Origin: JAISXK01 sp031549625
GTDB lineage: Bacteria; Bacillota; Clostridia; Christensenellales; CAG-138
Direction: 5' to 3'
Length of the DNA: 9,886 nt
Assembly (NCBI GenBank): GCA_031549625.1
Contig: JAVBPK010000063.1
Location: 1 to 9,886 of the forward strand
Part shown: positions 1 to 6,380 of the stretch, piece by piece
Position numbering within the stretch: the stretch's first letter is position 1
How the letters are laid out: every line of letters begins with the position of its first letter
The notes under the pieces: model-generated
The model's database searches: none
What the model saw: the letters and a program-made list of their open reading frames with translations, nothing else
What the model was told of the DNA's origin: nothing
Position numbers and translations under genes: made by a program

Positions 1-10
1 TGGGCGGGGC

Positions 11-65
11 ATGGGGCGGCGCCCCATCGTCTTCCTAACGGGGTATGGGGCGGCGCCCCATCGTC
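11..65. repeat. Two direct copies of a GC-rich palindrome
   Basis: A 21-bp segment occurs twice without mismatch, at 11-31 and 45-65, which is a 34-bp period. Each copy begins with the inverted repeat ATGGGGC-GGC-GCCCCAT, a 7-bp stem with a 3-base loop, followed by the same TCGTC. The second copy ends about 12 bases before the ribosome binding site of the sortase gene. The element could therefore be a dispersed palindromic repeat, the terminator of a gene upstream of the window, or a structure in the sortase leader. Neither copy is followed by a T-run, so the terminator reading is weak. The window edge hides whether further copies lie upstream. Confidence 0.7.
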
Positions 66-89
66 CTCCCCCCACAGAAGGAGAAGCAT

Positions 90-815
90 TTGGCATACGC
101 ATACGAAACATATCCACATACGGCTTCGGCCCCGGCGCCCCGCAAAAAAGCGAGCGCGGTCTGGGTGTTAATCTATGTGCTGATATTTTGCTGGATCATT
201 GTGGGCGGCATTGTGGTATTTCGCCAGTACGCCATACAAGTGGATCAGCCGTACGTCGCGCCGCCCGCCCCGCGCGCAAACGCGGCGGGCGGGCCGATTT
301 TGCCGGACGCTACGCCCGGCGCGGAAAGCAACGTGCCGGTTGTTCCGCAGACACCGGTTAAAATTTATTTTGAAGAGCCGCATAAAATCGTGTGCGATTT
401 GTTCCCCGTCGGCATAGCCAGCGACAATTCCATCGAGGTGCGCCCTTCCGCCACGGAAGGAGGCTGGTATAAATTTGGCGCGTCGCCGGGCGACCCGGGC
501 AATGCCATCATCAGCGGTCACAATTCGCTGAAGGGAAAAAAGGGCACGTTTTCGGTGCTGAAGGTTTTGAATCCGGGCGACCGCATCGCCATCGAATTTG
601 AAAACGGCGAGTTTCGTTTTTTTGAGGTGATGCAGCGCGATACATACAAGCTCAAACAATTTCCGGCGGAAATGCTGGAAACGGATGGGGAATCGAGGAT
701 GACTCTCATCACGTGCCTGGGCGACTGGGATCAATCCATAAAGACATCCGCGTCCCGTGTTGTGGCGGTGTGCAAGGAACTGCCCGGCACGCGAATTTTG
801 CCGGAAGCAAAGTAA
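90..815 (+). CDS. Membrane-anchored sortase (cysteine transpeptidase)
   Basis: Sortases cleave a C-terminal sorting signal on exported proteins and join them to the cell wall or to pilins. This 241-residue protein has a short cytoplasmic N-terminus with an RKK stretch, one membrane segment at about residues 23-44, a Pro/Ala-rich linker to about 90, and a sortase domain at about 91-230. The catalytic set is visible: His144 in ISGHNS, Cys209 in TLITCLG, and Arg223 in SRVVAV. The GWYKFGASPG stretch before the His resembles class E/F-like sortases, but I do not assign a class. I chose the TTG at 90 because AGAAGGAG (76-83) sits 6 bases upstream. The in-frame ATG at 45 would add 15 residues encoded inside a palindromic repeat and has no ribosome binding site. 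No LPXTG-type substrate or pilin gene is visible in the window. The gene ends in a hairpin and converges on the glycosyltransferase-hydrolase gene. Confidence 0.93.
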   Translation: MAYAYETYPHTASAPAPRKKASAVWVLIYVLIFCWIIVGGIVVFRQYAIQVDQPYVAPPAPRANAAGGPILPDATPGAESNVPVVPQTPVKIYFEEPHKIVCDLFPVGIASDNSIEVRPSATEGGWYKFGASPGDPGNAIISGHNSLKGKKGTFSVLKVLNPGDRIAIEFENGEFRFFEVMQRDTYKLKQFPAEMLETDGESRMTLITCLGDWDQSIKTSASRVVAVCKELPGTRILPEAK

Positions 816-840
816 AAGCCCTGGGGGCTTTTACCGGTTT
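813..840 (+). terminator. Hairpin overlapping the sortase stop codon
   Basis: TAAAAGCCC (813-821), loop TGG and GGGCTTTTA (825-833) form a perfect 9-bp stem that starts at the sortase stop codon. It is followed by CCGG and a run of five T. The stem is symmetric, so it could also terminate transcripts of the convergent gene arriving on the minus strand. The interrupted T-run makes it a weaker terminator than the next hairpin. Confidence 0.55.
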
Positions 841-864
841 TTCCTGTATTTACAAGGGTTTTGG

Positions 865-891
865 GGCATGCCCGTGCGGCGTGCCTTTTTT
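865..891 (+). terminator. Intrinsic terminator of the sortase gene
   Basis: GGCATGCC (865-872) pairs with GGCGTGCC (878-885) over 8 bp, including one T-G wobble, around the loop CGTGC. Six T follow directly (886-891). The T-run overlaps the complement of the stop codon of the convergent gene (890-892). The orientation fits termination of plus-strand transcription after the sortase gene. Confidence 0.8.
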
Positions 892-3871
892 ATTGCACGG
901 CTTGCGGCGAGGCTGGTTCATCGTGCTGCAACAGGCCATGCAAGGTTGCCGTCGTGAAGGTTTGCAGCCTGTTTCTCAGCTTTTCGCCTCTCAGCAAGGG
1001 CAGCACGCTGCGGAATAATTCGACCTGCGTCACGCCGGCCAGCTCCATCAGCATAGTAGCGGCGCTTTGTATGGATGGGTTTTCGTCGCATATCATCGAC
1101 AGCTTGTTTTCGCTGAAATCCAGCGTCAATATGCGCGCGCAAGGCGTTTCCAAAAAATACAGATACAGCTGCAGCACAATACTGCCGGATGCGCGCGCGC
1201 CATACGTGGCGGATATCGCTACGGAATAAAATTCCTGCCGCCGCTTTACCTCGCTGTGCGAAAAGCCGTTTGCGCGAATTTCGATGGTGTTGCGCGTTTC
1301 GGCCTCATCCACATGCATGAGCAGCGCGTGTGCTCCGCTTTTTTCAAAGGAAACCGCAGTAAGGCCTGTGGAAAAATTATTGTGCACCGCTTCCAGCACC
1401 ACGGGGAACGCGCCGGTGGTATTGTGCGCCATATTATAACGGTTGCCATGCAAAAAATCGGCCAGCTCGGCGAAGGGGATGGGCAGCAGCGCGGGCAGAA
1501 AGCCCTGCTTGCGCTTTGTAACGCTGAGCATGGACAGCGCGTTTTTGAGCAGGCGCTGTGTGCGCGGATTCTCTTCGAGCGGCCCCGAAACGGAAAGGAA
1601 GCATTGCGAGATGTACGACATCAGGTCGCCCTGCGCGAACAGGCGCGACGAGCCTGAGAATATGGTTACGAGCGCGTTTTTATCCGGCATGATGACGAGG
1701 TATTGCCCAAATGCGCCGTTAAACATATACCCGCTCTTGTTTGGCGCCATCCAAATCTGGTAGCCGTAGCCATACCGCAGCTCGCCGTTGGGCGTGGCGA
1801 TTTGCCGCTTCGTGGCAGCTTCCACCCATTCGCGGCTAAGCAGCTGCTTCCGTTTGCCATCCACCATAAAACGGCCCTTCTGCAAATACAGCAGCCCGAC
1901 TTTTGCGGCGTCTTCCAGTGTGAGAGAGAGCCCCCAGCCGCCTTTTTCCACGCCGTTTGGGCAAAGCTCCCAGCTGGCGCTGCAAATGCCCAGCGGCGCA
2001 AACAGCCGTGGCGTCAGATAATTCATCATGCTGCCGCCGGTTCGGCGGCACACGATGGCGGCAAGCATGTATGTATTCATGGAATTGTAATAAAACTGCG
2101 TGCCGGGTTCAAAGCGCAGGCTGCTGTCCAAAAACTCCTGCTCCCAATCTTTGCCCAGTGCGGAACCGACCTCATCAAAACGCACGCCCGTGCTCATGGT
2201 GAGCAAATGCCAGACAGTGATGTTCCTTTGCGGGTGTTCTGCCTTGTTGGTTACCTTGTCGGCGAAAATATCCACAATTCGCTCGTCCAGCGTAAGCATG
2301 CCTTCGTCCACGAGCAAGCCGATGGCCGTGGCCGTAATGCTCTTGCTCATGGAATACAATTGATGCGGCGCCTCTTTTATATAGGGCGCCCAATACCCTT
2401 CAGAAACCACATGGCCGTTGCGCAGCACGAGCATGCTGTGTACGTTCGCGTCTTCGTCGGTATCTACGGCGCGGTACAATTCCAGCAGGTTTTCGCTGCT
2501 TATGCCTTGCTTTTCCGGCGTGGAGCGCGGCAAAAGAGTGCTTTCCTGCGCTAGAGAAGGCGCCGTCTTTTGCGGCGTATAGTCGTAGGCGTATATGTGT
2601 TGCATGTCCTGCTTGAGATAGCGCCAAACCAGTTCCGCCGTGCGTTTTTCCAGCGTATGGTCTATGGCGGTTAGTTCGTGGCGGAATATGCCGCGTTTCC
2701 GCGTAAGAGCACCCTTTTCGCGTTCTACCAATGTTTGATACCTGCCTAGTACTTCGTCCATAATGTTGTCCCATCCCTTGGGAATGGTCAGCTTTGCCTG
2801 CTTGCCAATGCGTTGCAGCCGCTGTGGGTCGCGCAGCGCCTGCTCGATGGATTCGCTCAGGCTCAACGCGGAGTTTTTGCAAATAAAGCCATTTTCGCCA
2901 TCCACGATGACCTCCGCCGGCGCGCTGCCGCGCAAAACGATGGAGGGCGTGCCAACGGTCGCCGCCTCGCGCACCACCATGCCCGCCGTATCATATTCGG
3001 AAGGGAAAACAAAAACATCCGCCGTTAAGTATAACCCGGCAAGCATGTAATTATCCGTGACATGCCCCGTAAAACGCAGCTGCTCTTTCGGCAGTTTGGC
3101 GTAAGCCACTTCTTTGATTTCGTCCTCGTCCGGCCCCTTCCCGGTAAAAACCAGCTGAAAGGGCTGCCCCTTTTCGTAGAGTATGCGTGCGGCTTCGATA
3201 ATACGCCGTATATTTTTTTTCCAGTTCATTTGCCCGACATACAAAAGCATGGGCGCTTCCGAAAGCCCGAAGGCCTGGCGGGCCATGCGCCGCCCTTTGC
3301 TTTCGTCGATGTTGCTATATTCCGTATTTACGCCGTTTTGCACGATTTCTATGCGGCCCTTATAGCCATACTCGCGCAGCGTATCCGCCGCCGTGGCGCT
3401 CACCGTCCATACTTCGTCGCAGCGGTCGAAAAAATCTACAACATAGCGCACGCCCAGCGTGGCAAGGCTTTTGCTGTGCGTGGCCTTTAAAAAATCGTCG
3501 TAAAATTTGGAGTGGAATGTTCCCACCAGCGGTACACGCAGCTTGGAAGCCAGCCGCACGGCCTCCATACCGGCAGGGCCTGGGCTGTGGGCGTGAATCA
3601 GATCCACTTTTAGGCTGGAAATGCGCGACATATAATGCGGATCCAGCGTGGCTACGCCGGTGCGGTAATGCGCGCGGCCCGGCAGAAGAACGCTTTGAAA
3701 ATCGATGATTTCGAAGGGATACCGGGCGCGGTAGCCGGCCTCGCACATGGGTGCGATCACGTAGCACTCGTTCCCGCGGGAGCCGATTGCCGTGGCATAT
3801 TCATACACTACGCGGCCGACGCCGTCGATAATGGGTAAAAAAGCATCGTTTACCAACGCGACTTTTAACAT
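890..3871 (-). CDS. GT4 glycosyltransferase fused to a beta-lactamase-type serine hydrolase
   Basis: One unbroken 993-residue frame carries three parts. Residues 1-380 are a full-length GT-B, family 4 glycosyltransferase. It has a glycine-rich N-terminal loop (IIDGVGRVV), HAHSPGP at 94-100, YVGQMNWKKN at 211-220, the TGKGPD region at 243-248 and an EX7E-like donor-site motif, D294-x7-E302, with Asp in place of the first Glu. Residues 380-450 are a charged, probably helical linker. Residues 450-765 match the serine beta-lactamase/class C PBP-like family (S12): SxxK nucleophile motif S507-K510, a Y595-N-S597 tyrosine motif, and NGAFGQY (718-724) where the third active-site motif lies. Residues 770-993 are mostly strand-like and I do not recognise them. 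No signal peptide or membrane segment is visible, so the protein is probably cytoplasmic or peripheral. Family knowledge suggests sugar transfer to a lipid or polymer acceptor plus an esterase, amidase or transacylase step; the substrates are unknown. The start is firm: AAAGGAGGA lies 5 bases upstream (3876-3884, minus strand). Confidence 0.9.
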   Translation of the reverse strand: MLKVALVNDAFLPIIDGVGRVVYEYATAIGSRGNECYVIAPMCEAGYRARYPFEIIDFQSVLLPGRAHYRTGVATLDPHYMSRISSLKVDLIHAHSPGPAGMEAVRLASKLRVPLVGTFHSKFYDDFLKATHSKSLATLGVRYVVDFFDRCDEVWTVSATAADTLREYGYKGRIEIVQNGVNTEYSNIDESKGRRMARQAFGLSEAPMLLYVGQMNWKKNIRRIIEAARILYEKGQPFQLVFTGKGPDEDEIKEVAYAKLPKEQLRFTGHVTDNYMLAGLYLTADVFVFPSEYDTAGMVVREAATVGTPSIVLRGSAPAEVIVDGENGFICKNSALSLSESIEQALRDPQRLQRIGKQAKLTIPKGWDNIMDEVLGRYQTLVEREKGALTRKRGIFRHELTAIDHTLEKRTAELVWRYLKQDMQHIYAYDYTPQKTAPSLAQESTLLPRSTPEKQGISSENLLELYRAVDTDEDANVHSMLVLRNGHVVSEGYWAPYIKEAPHQLYSMSKSITATAIGLLVDEGMLTLDERIVDIFADKVTNKAEHPQRNITVWHLLTMSTGVRFDEVGSALGKDWEQEFLDSSLRFEPGTQFYYNSMNTYMLAAIVCRRTGGSMMNYLTPRLFAPLGICSASWELCPNGVEKGGWGLSLTLEDAAKVGLLYLQKGRFMVDGKRKQLLSREWVEAATKRQIATPNGELRYGYGYQIWMAPNKSGYMFNGAFGQYLVIMPDKNALVTIFSGSSRLFAQGDLMSYISQCFLSVSGPLEENPRTQRLLKNALSMLSVTKRKQGFLPALLPIPFAELADFLHGNRYNMAHNTTGAFPVVLEAVHNNFSTGLTAVSFEKSGAHALLMHVDEAETRNTIEIRANGFSHSEVKRRQEFYSVAISATYGARASGSIVLQLYLYFLETPCARILTLDFSENKLSMICDENPSIQSAATMLMELAGVTQVELFRSVLPLLRGEKLRNRLQTFTTATLHGLLQHDEPASPQAVQ

Positions 3872-4121
3872 CGAGTCCTCCTTTGTTTGCGCAACAATCC
3901 GGCGGGGCGGTCTGGAACGGCGCGCCGCTTATACGGCAGAGCACCTGTTATTATGTTTTGCGGAGCGCCCCCCAACTATTCCCCGAGCGAAAAGCGCGGC
4001 AAAAGCATACCGGCCAAAACAATATGCGGCAGCCGCCACAGCAATGTCAAAGCGACTCCGGCTGCCTTACAAAGCAACGCCGGGGCCGCCTTTGGTAATA
4101 TTTTACCACAATTCGCCCCAA

Positions 4122-4151
4122 TTGACTATATCGGCGGGAATTGGATAAAAT
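4122..4151 (+). promoter_or_regulatory. Candidate sigma-A promoter for the LCP gene (distal)
   Basis: TTGACT (4122-4127, five of six to the -35 consensus) and TAAAAT (4146-4151, five of six to the -10 consensus) are separated by 18 bases. A transcript from here would carry a leader of about 180 bases before the preferred GTG start of the LCP gene. Confidence 0.55.
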
Positions 4152-4210
4152 TTACAAGTTAGATGAGAATCTGCACTTTACGTCAGGACATGTTTATATT
4201 ACGATAAGCA

Positions 4211-4288
4211 TGTGAAACCAATGCGTTTTCATTGTGAGCAGTATGTGAGAGTAAATGCAGTATGCGATAGCAAGCCGTGACATATAAT
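4211..4288 (+). promoter_or_regulatory. Candidate proximal promoter with phased TGTGA repeats
   Basis: A perfect -10 hexamer TATAAT (4283-4288) has no recognisable -35 box at the usual distance. Upstream, TGTGA occurs at 4211, 4233 and 4244, spaced 22 and 11 bases apart, so all three lie on one face of the helix. The last copy is centred about 50 bases before the expected start site near 4295. This layout resembles activator-dependent promoters of response-regulator type. A transcript starting here would carry the ribosome binding site at 4324-4328 and suits the GTG start at 4337. It is a prediction from pattern only. Confidence 0.35.
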
Positions 4289-4336
4289 GAAAGAATTGCA
4301 CTGGCAAACGAAGAAATGACAGCAGGAGTAAATTTT

Positions 4337-5932
4337 GTGGACGATATAAACAAGGACGCCGTGCAGCCCGAACCGATTACCGAGCCGGAGCAAGTGGAAA
4401 AGAAAAAAGGCAAGCGCCGCGCAAAGCGCATCATTGCGGTTTCGTGCCTGCTTGCCGCGCTTACCGGCCTTTTCTTTTTAGGCCGAGCCGCCTACATCGT
4501 GCTGTACGACCCTATGCGCGCCTTTCAGTCCGGCAGCAAACCCACGCCGCTCGCCGGGACGATTTCCCCCGCCATCACTCCCGCCTCCACGCCGAAAAGC
4601 ACGGCCGCGCCCGCATCGACGCCGGAATCAACTCCGACTCCTACGCCTGAACCAACGCCGGAGCCTACGCCGCCGCCCGTTGCCGAGCTATTCATGGAAA
4701 ACCGCGTAAATATATTGCTGGTGGGTTACGACAAAAGCCCGGAGCGCCTCGAAGAGGAAAGCGACGTGTACCGCGACGAAAGCAACGATTTTCGTTCCGA
4801 TGTGCTTATGCTGCTGACCGTGGATTTTAAAAACAAAAACGCGCATCTCATATCCATCCCCCGCGACAGCTACGCGCCCATTTACAACGACAAAGGCGAG
4901 CTATACAGCAAAAACAGCCACTGGAAGATAAACGCCGCCTTCGCCAAGGGTGGCAGCGGCACGAAGCGCGGCTTTCAGTTTGCCATGCAAACCGTGGGCA
5001 GGCTCCTTGGCGTGCCCATCGACTATTACGCGGGCGTGGATATGGACGGCCTTAAAGGCGTGATCGATGCCATGGGCGGCGTGTATTACGATGTGGACGT
5101 GGAAATTCGCCTGAACGGCAGGCATCTTGCTTTGGGCTACCAAAAGCTGAACGGCCAGCAAGTGCTTGATTATTGCCGCGCCCGCAAAGGCATCAGCACC
5201 GACGCTGGCCGCAACGACAGGCAGCAGCGCCTGCTGATTACCGTATTCCAGCAGCTGAAAAGCAAGGACCAGCTCAAGAACTTTCCTGCCATCTATAAAA
5301 ACATCAAAAAATATATCGATACAAACATGAACCTCGAACAAATCGCCGCCGTAGCCGCCTTTGGCATGCAGCTCGATATGTCCGATATCCAGCGCCACAC
5401 TCCGGAAGGCGTATACCGCTCCGATACGCCATATTCCCACGCGTCGTATTACCTCATCGATAACGAAAAATTGGTAGAACTCGTGAAAAGCGTATTCGGC
5501 ATCACCATAGAAACCAATCCTGTCTACGATTTGCATTATGTGCTGAAAGATATCGCTGCCGCCGCGGCGAAAAAAGACCTGGCCGGCGCGGACTATTTGC
5601 TGGAACATCCGCTGGTGCAAACCCGCTTCCCCAATGGCAGCGCGCCCGCCGGCTTCCAGCCCGCGCCGCCGCAGATCGTTGCCCTGCAGCAAGCCAGCGC
5701 GCAGCTGCAGCAGCTTCGCGACCGCGCCGTGGACGAGCTCATGGATGAGATAGAATTGCAGGCTGCGCAGCAACGCCTGTATCAGGCGATGGACGAGCTT
5801 TGCGCCGTATGCGGCATCACACAGCAGGATGTGAGATCGTCCAGCCTGCCCAAAGCCGTATTTGACGCGCTGCCCGTAAGGCGCGAACCGGAGCTAACCC
5901 CAAAACCCGCCCGAACGCCTGAGCTTGGATGA
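4337..5932 (+). CDS. LytR-CpsA-Psr (LCP) family cell-wall polymer transferase
   Basis: LCP enzymes transfer undecaprenyl-linked glycopolymers such as teichoic acid or capsule to peptidoglycan on the outer face of the membrane. With the GTG start the protein has 531 residues: a basic cytoplasmic tail (KKKGKRRAKR), one membrane segment at about 31-57, a Pro/Thr-rich spacer with TPEP repeats at about 69-114, the LCP domain at about 123-305, and a C-terminal extension. Family motifs are present: NILLVGYDKS (125-134), Arg153 and Asp155 in RSDVL, Arg176 and Asp177 in IPRDSY, a KINAAF segment, and GRNDRQQ with Arg292 and Arg295. I prefer GTG at 4337 because AGGAG (4324-4328) lies 8 bases upstream. 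An in-frame GTG at 4277 would add 20 residues but has no ribosome binding site, and its first codons contain a TATAAT box. The C-terminal part, roughly 405-531, is Gln/Ala-rich, probably helical, and is not part of the core LCP fold. The gene is divergent from the glycosyltransferase-hydrolase gene. Confidence 0.93.
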   Translation: MDDINKDAVQPEPITEPEQVEKKKGKRRAKRIIAVSCLLAALTGLFFLGRAAYIVLYDPMRAFQSGSKPTPLAGTISPAITPASTPKSTAAPASTPESTPTPTPEPTPEPTPPPVAELFMENRVNILLVGYDKSPERLEEESDVYRDESNDFRSDVLMLLTVDFKNKNAHLISIPRDSYAPIYNDKGELYSKNSHWKINAAFAKGGSGTKRGFQFAMQTVGRLLGVPIDYYAGVDMDGLKGVIDAMGGVYYDVDVEIRLNGRHLALGYQKLNGQQVLDYCRARKGISTDAGRNDRQQRLLITVFQQLKSKDQLKNFPAIYKNIKKYIDTNMNLEQIAAVAAFGMQLDMSDIQRHTPEGVYRSDTPYSHASYYLIDNEKLVELVKSVFGITIETNPVYDLHYVLKDIAAAAAKKDLAGADYLLEHPLVQTRFPNGSAPAGFQPAPPQIVALQQASAQLQQLRDRAVDELMDEIELQAAQQRLYQAMDELCAVCGITQQDVRSSSLPKAVFDALPVRREPELTPKPARTPELG

Positions 5933-5978
5933 TGCAACGAACGATGCCCCGCTTTTGCGGCGATATCTATCTTCGCCC

Positions 5979-6007
5979 TTTACAAACGGCGCGGCGGCGG
6001 CTATAAT
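5979..6007 (+). promoter_or_regulatory. ileS: Promoter of the T-box-ileS transcription unit
   Basis: TTTACA (5979-5984, five of six to TTGACA) and a perfect TATAAT (6002-6007) are separated by exactly 17 bases, the optimal sigma-A spacing. Transcription should start near 6014, just before the first stem of the T-box leader. The promoter gives ileS its own unit, separate from the LCP gene that ends at 5932. The 46 bases between that stop codon and the promoter contain only a short CCGC-TTTT-GCGG hairpin without a T-run. Confidence 0.82.
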
Positions 6008-6013
6008 AAGCCT

Positions 6014-6289
6014 ACCAAAGCAATGATCGGGATAAGTAACGCAAGCATTTTGCGAAAGCGAGCCGCGGGAGGTGCAAGCGCGGCGCGAATATTGCGTGAA
6101 TATCACCCGGGAGCGGCCGGGCGAACGGCGAATACGCTCAGTAGCACGGCACGGGTTCGCCCGTTATAGCGGCAAAGCTTCTTTCCCCTGTTTTATGGGG
6201 GGGCTTTATGGAGAGGGTTCGTTTCGAACCAACTCGGGTGGTAACGCGCGGCAAACCGCGTCCCGATCAGGGGCGGGGTTTTTTATTTT
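6014..6289 (+). promoter_or_regulatory. ileS: Isoleucine T-box riboswitch leader of ileS
   Basis: The leader RNA senses uncharged tRNA-Ile and allows read-through into ileS. Stem I is built from CGGG (6028-6031) with CCCG (6106-6109) and ACGCAA (6039-6044) with TTGCGT (6092-6097). These enclose a specifier loop with AGTA (6035-6038) on one side and GAA-T-ATC-A (6098-6105) on the other. The specifier codon ATC (6102-6104) encodes Ile. The distal hairpin GCCGCG/CGCGGC (6062-6084) carries the conserved GGTGCAAG loop. A 9-bp hairpin (6118-6126 with 6155-6163) and GGTTCG-TTT-CGAACC (6216-6230) follow. The antiterminator pairs TCGGG (6234-6238) with CCCGA (6262-6266) and ACGCG (6244-6248) with CGCGT (6257-6261), leaving the bulge TGGT (6239-6242). 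That bulge complements the ACCA end expected of tRNA-Ile. The element has TAACGCG where the T-box consensus reads NACCGCG. Confidence 0.93.
6256..6289 (+). terminator. ileS: T-box regulated terminator
   Basis: CCGCGTCCC (6256-6264) and GGGGCGGGG (6270-6278) form a strong stem with one internal mismatch around the loop GATCA. TTTTTTATTTT follows (6279-6289). The 5' arm uses bases 6257-6264, which the antiterminator helix also needs, so the two structures exclude each other. This is the expected off-state when tRNA-Ile is charged. Confidence 0.88.
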
Positions 6290-6380
6290 GTGGCAGGCGG
6301 AAACGCCGCCAAAGAACAAAACCTATTGAAAACGAGGGCGCGCGCCCTTGATGCCGGTAAAAAAAGCAAGGAGAGAACGT

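Larger units (their letters stand above)
3872..4336. other. Divergent intergenic regulatory region
   Basis: This 465-base gap separates the divergent fusion gene and LCP gene. The left part is GC-rich and holds the ribosome binding site of the minus-strand gene (3876-3884). I found no convincing promoter for that gene. A CATAAT -10-like box on the minus strand (3950-3955) lacks a matching -35. A small palindrome, GGTAA-TATT-TTACC, lies at 4094-4107. From about 4120 rightward the DNA becomes clearly AT-richer than the genes and carries two plus-strand promoter candidates and three TGTGA repeats. A 14-codon frame from the ATG at 4163 has no ribosome binding site and is not called as a leader peptide. 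Confidence 0.6.

Noticed and set aside
11..65. CRISPR array
   Set aside because: Only two copies with a 13-base gap, each a short palindrome; no spacer-sized intervals and no cas genes.
1703..2554. Plus-strand 283-codon open frame opposite the fusion gene
   Set aside because: It lies wholly antisense to a gene with clear GT4 and hydrolase motifs, has no family resemblance, and reflects the high GC content that leaves long open shadows.
4163..4207. 14-codon frame as a possible leader peptide before the LCP gene
   Set aside because: No ribosome binding site, no run of regulatory codons and no attenuator hairpin follow it.
4277..4336. Upstream GTG (4277) as the LCP start
   Set aside because: It lacks a ribosome binding site and its first codons contain a TATAAT promoter box. 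GTG 4337 has AGGAG at good spacing.
4901..5773. Minus-strand 290-codon open frame opposite the LCP gene
   Set aside because: It is a complementary shadow of the LCP domain with no motifs or ribosome binding site.
5945..5965. Terminator for the LCP gene
   Set aside because: CCGC-TTTT-GCGG is only a 4-bp stem and no T-run follows it.
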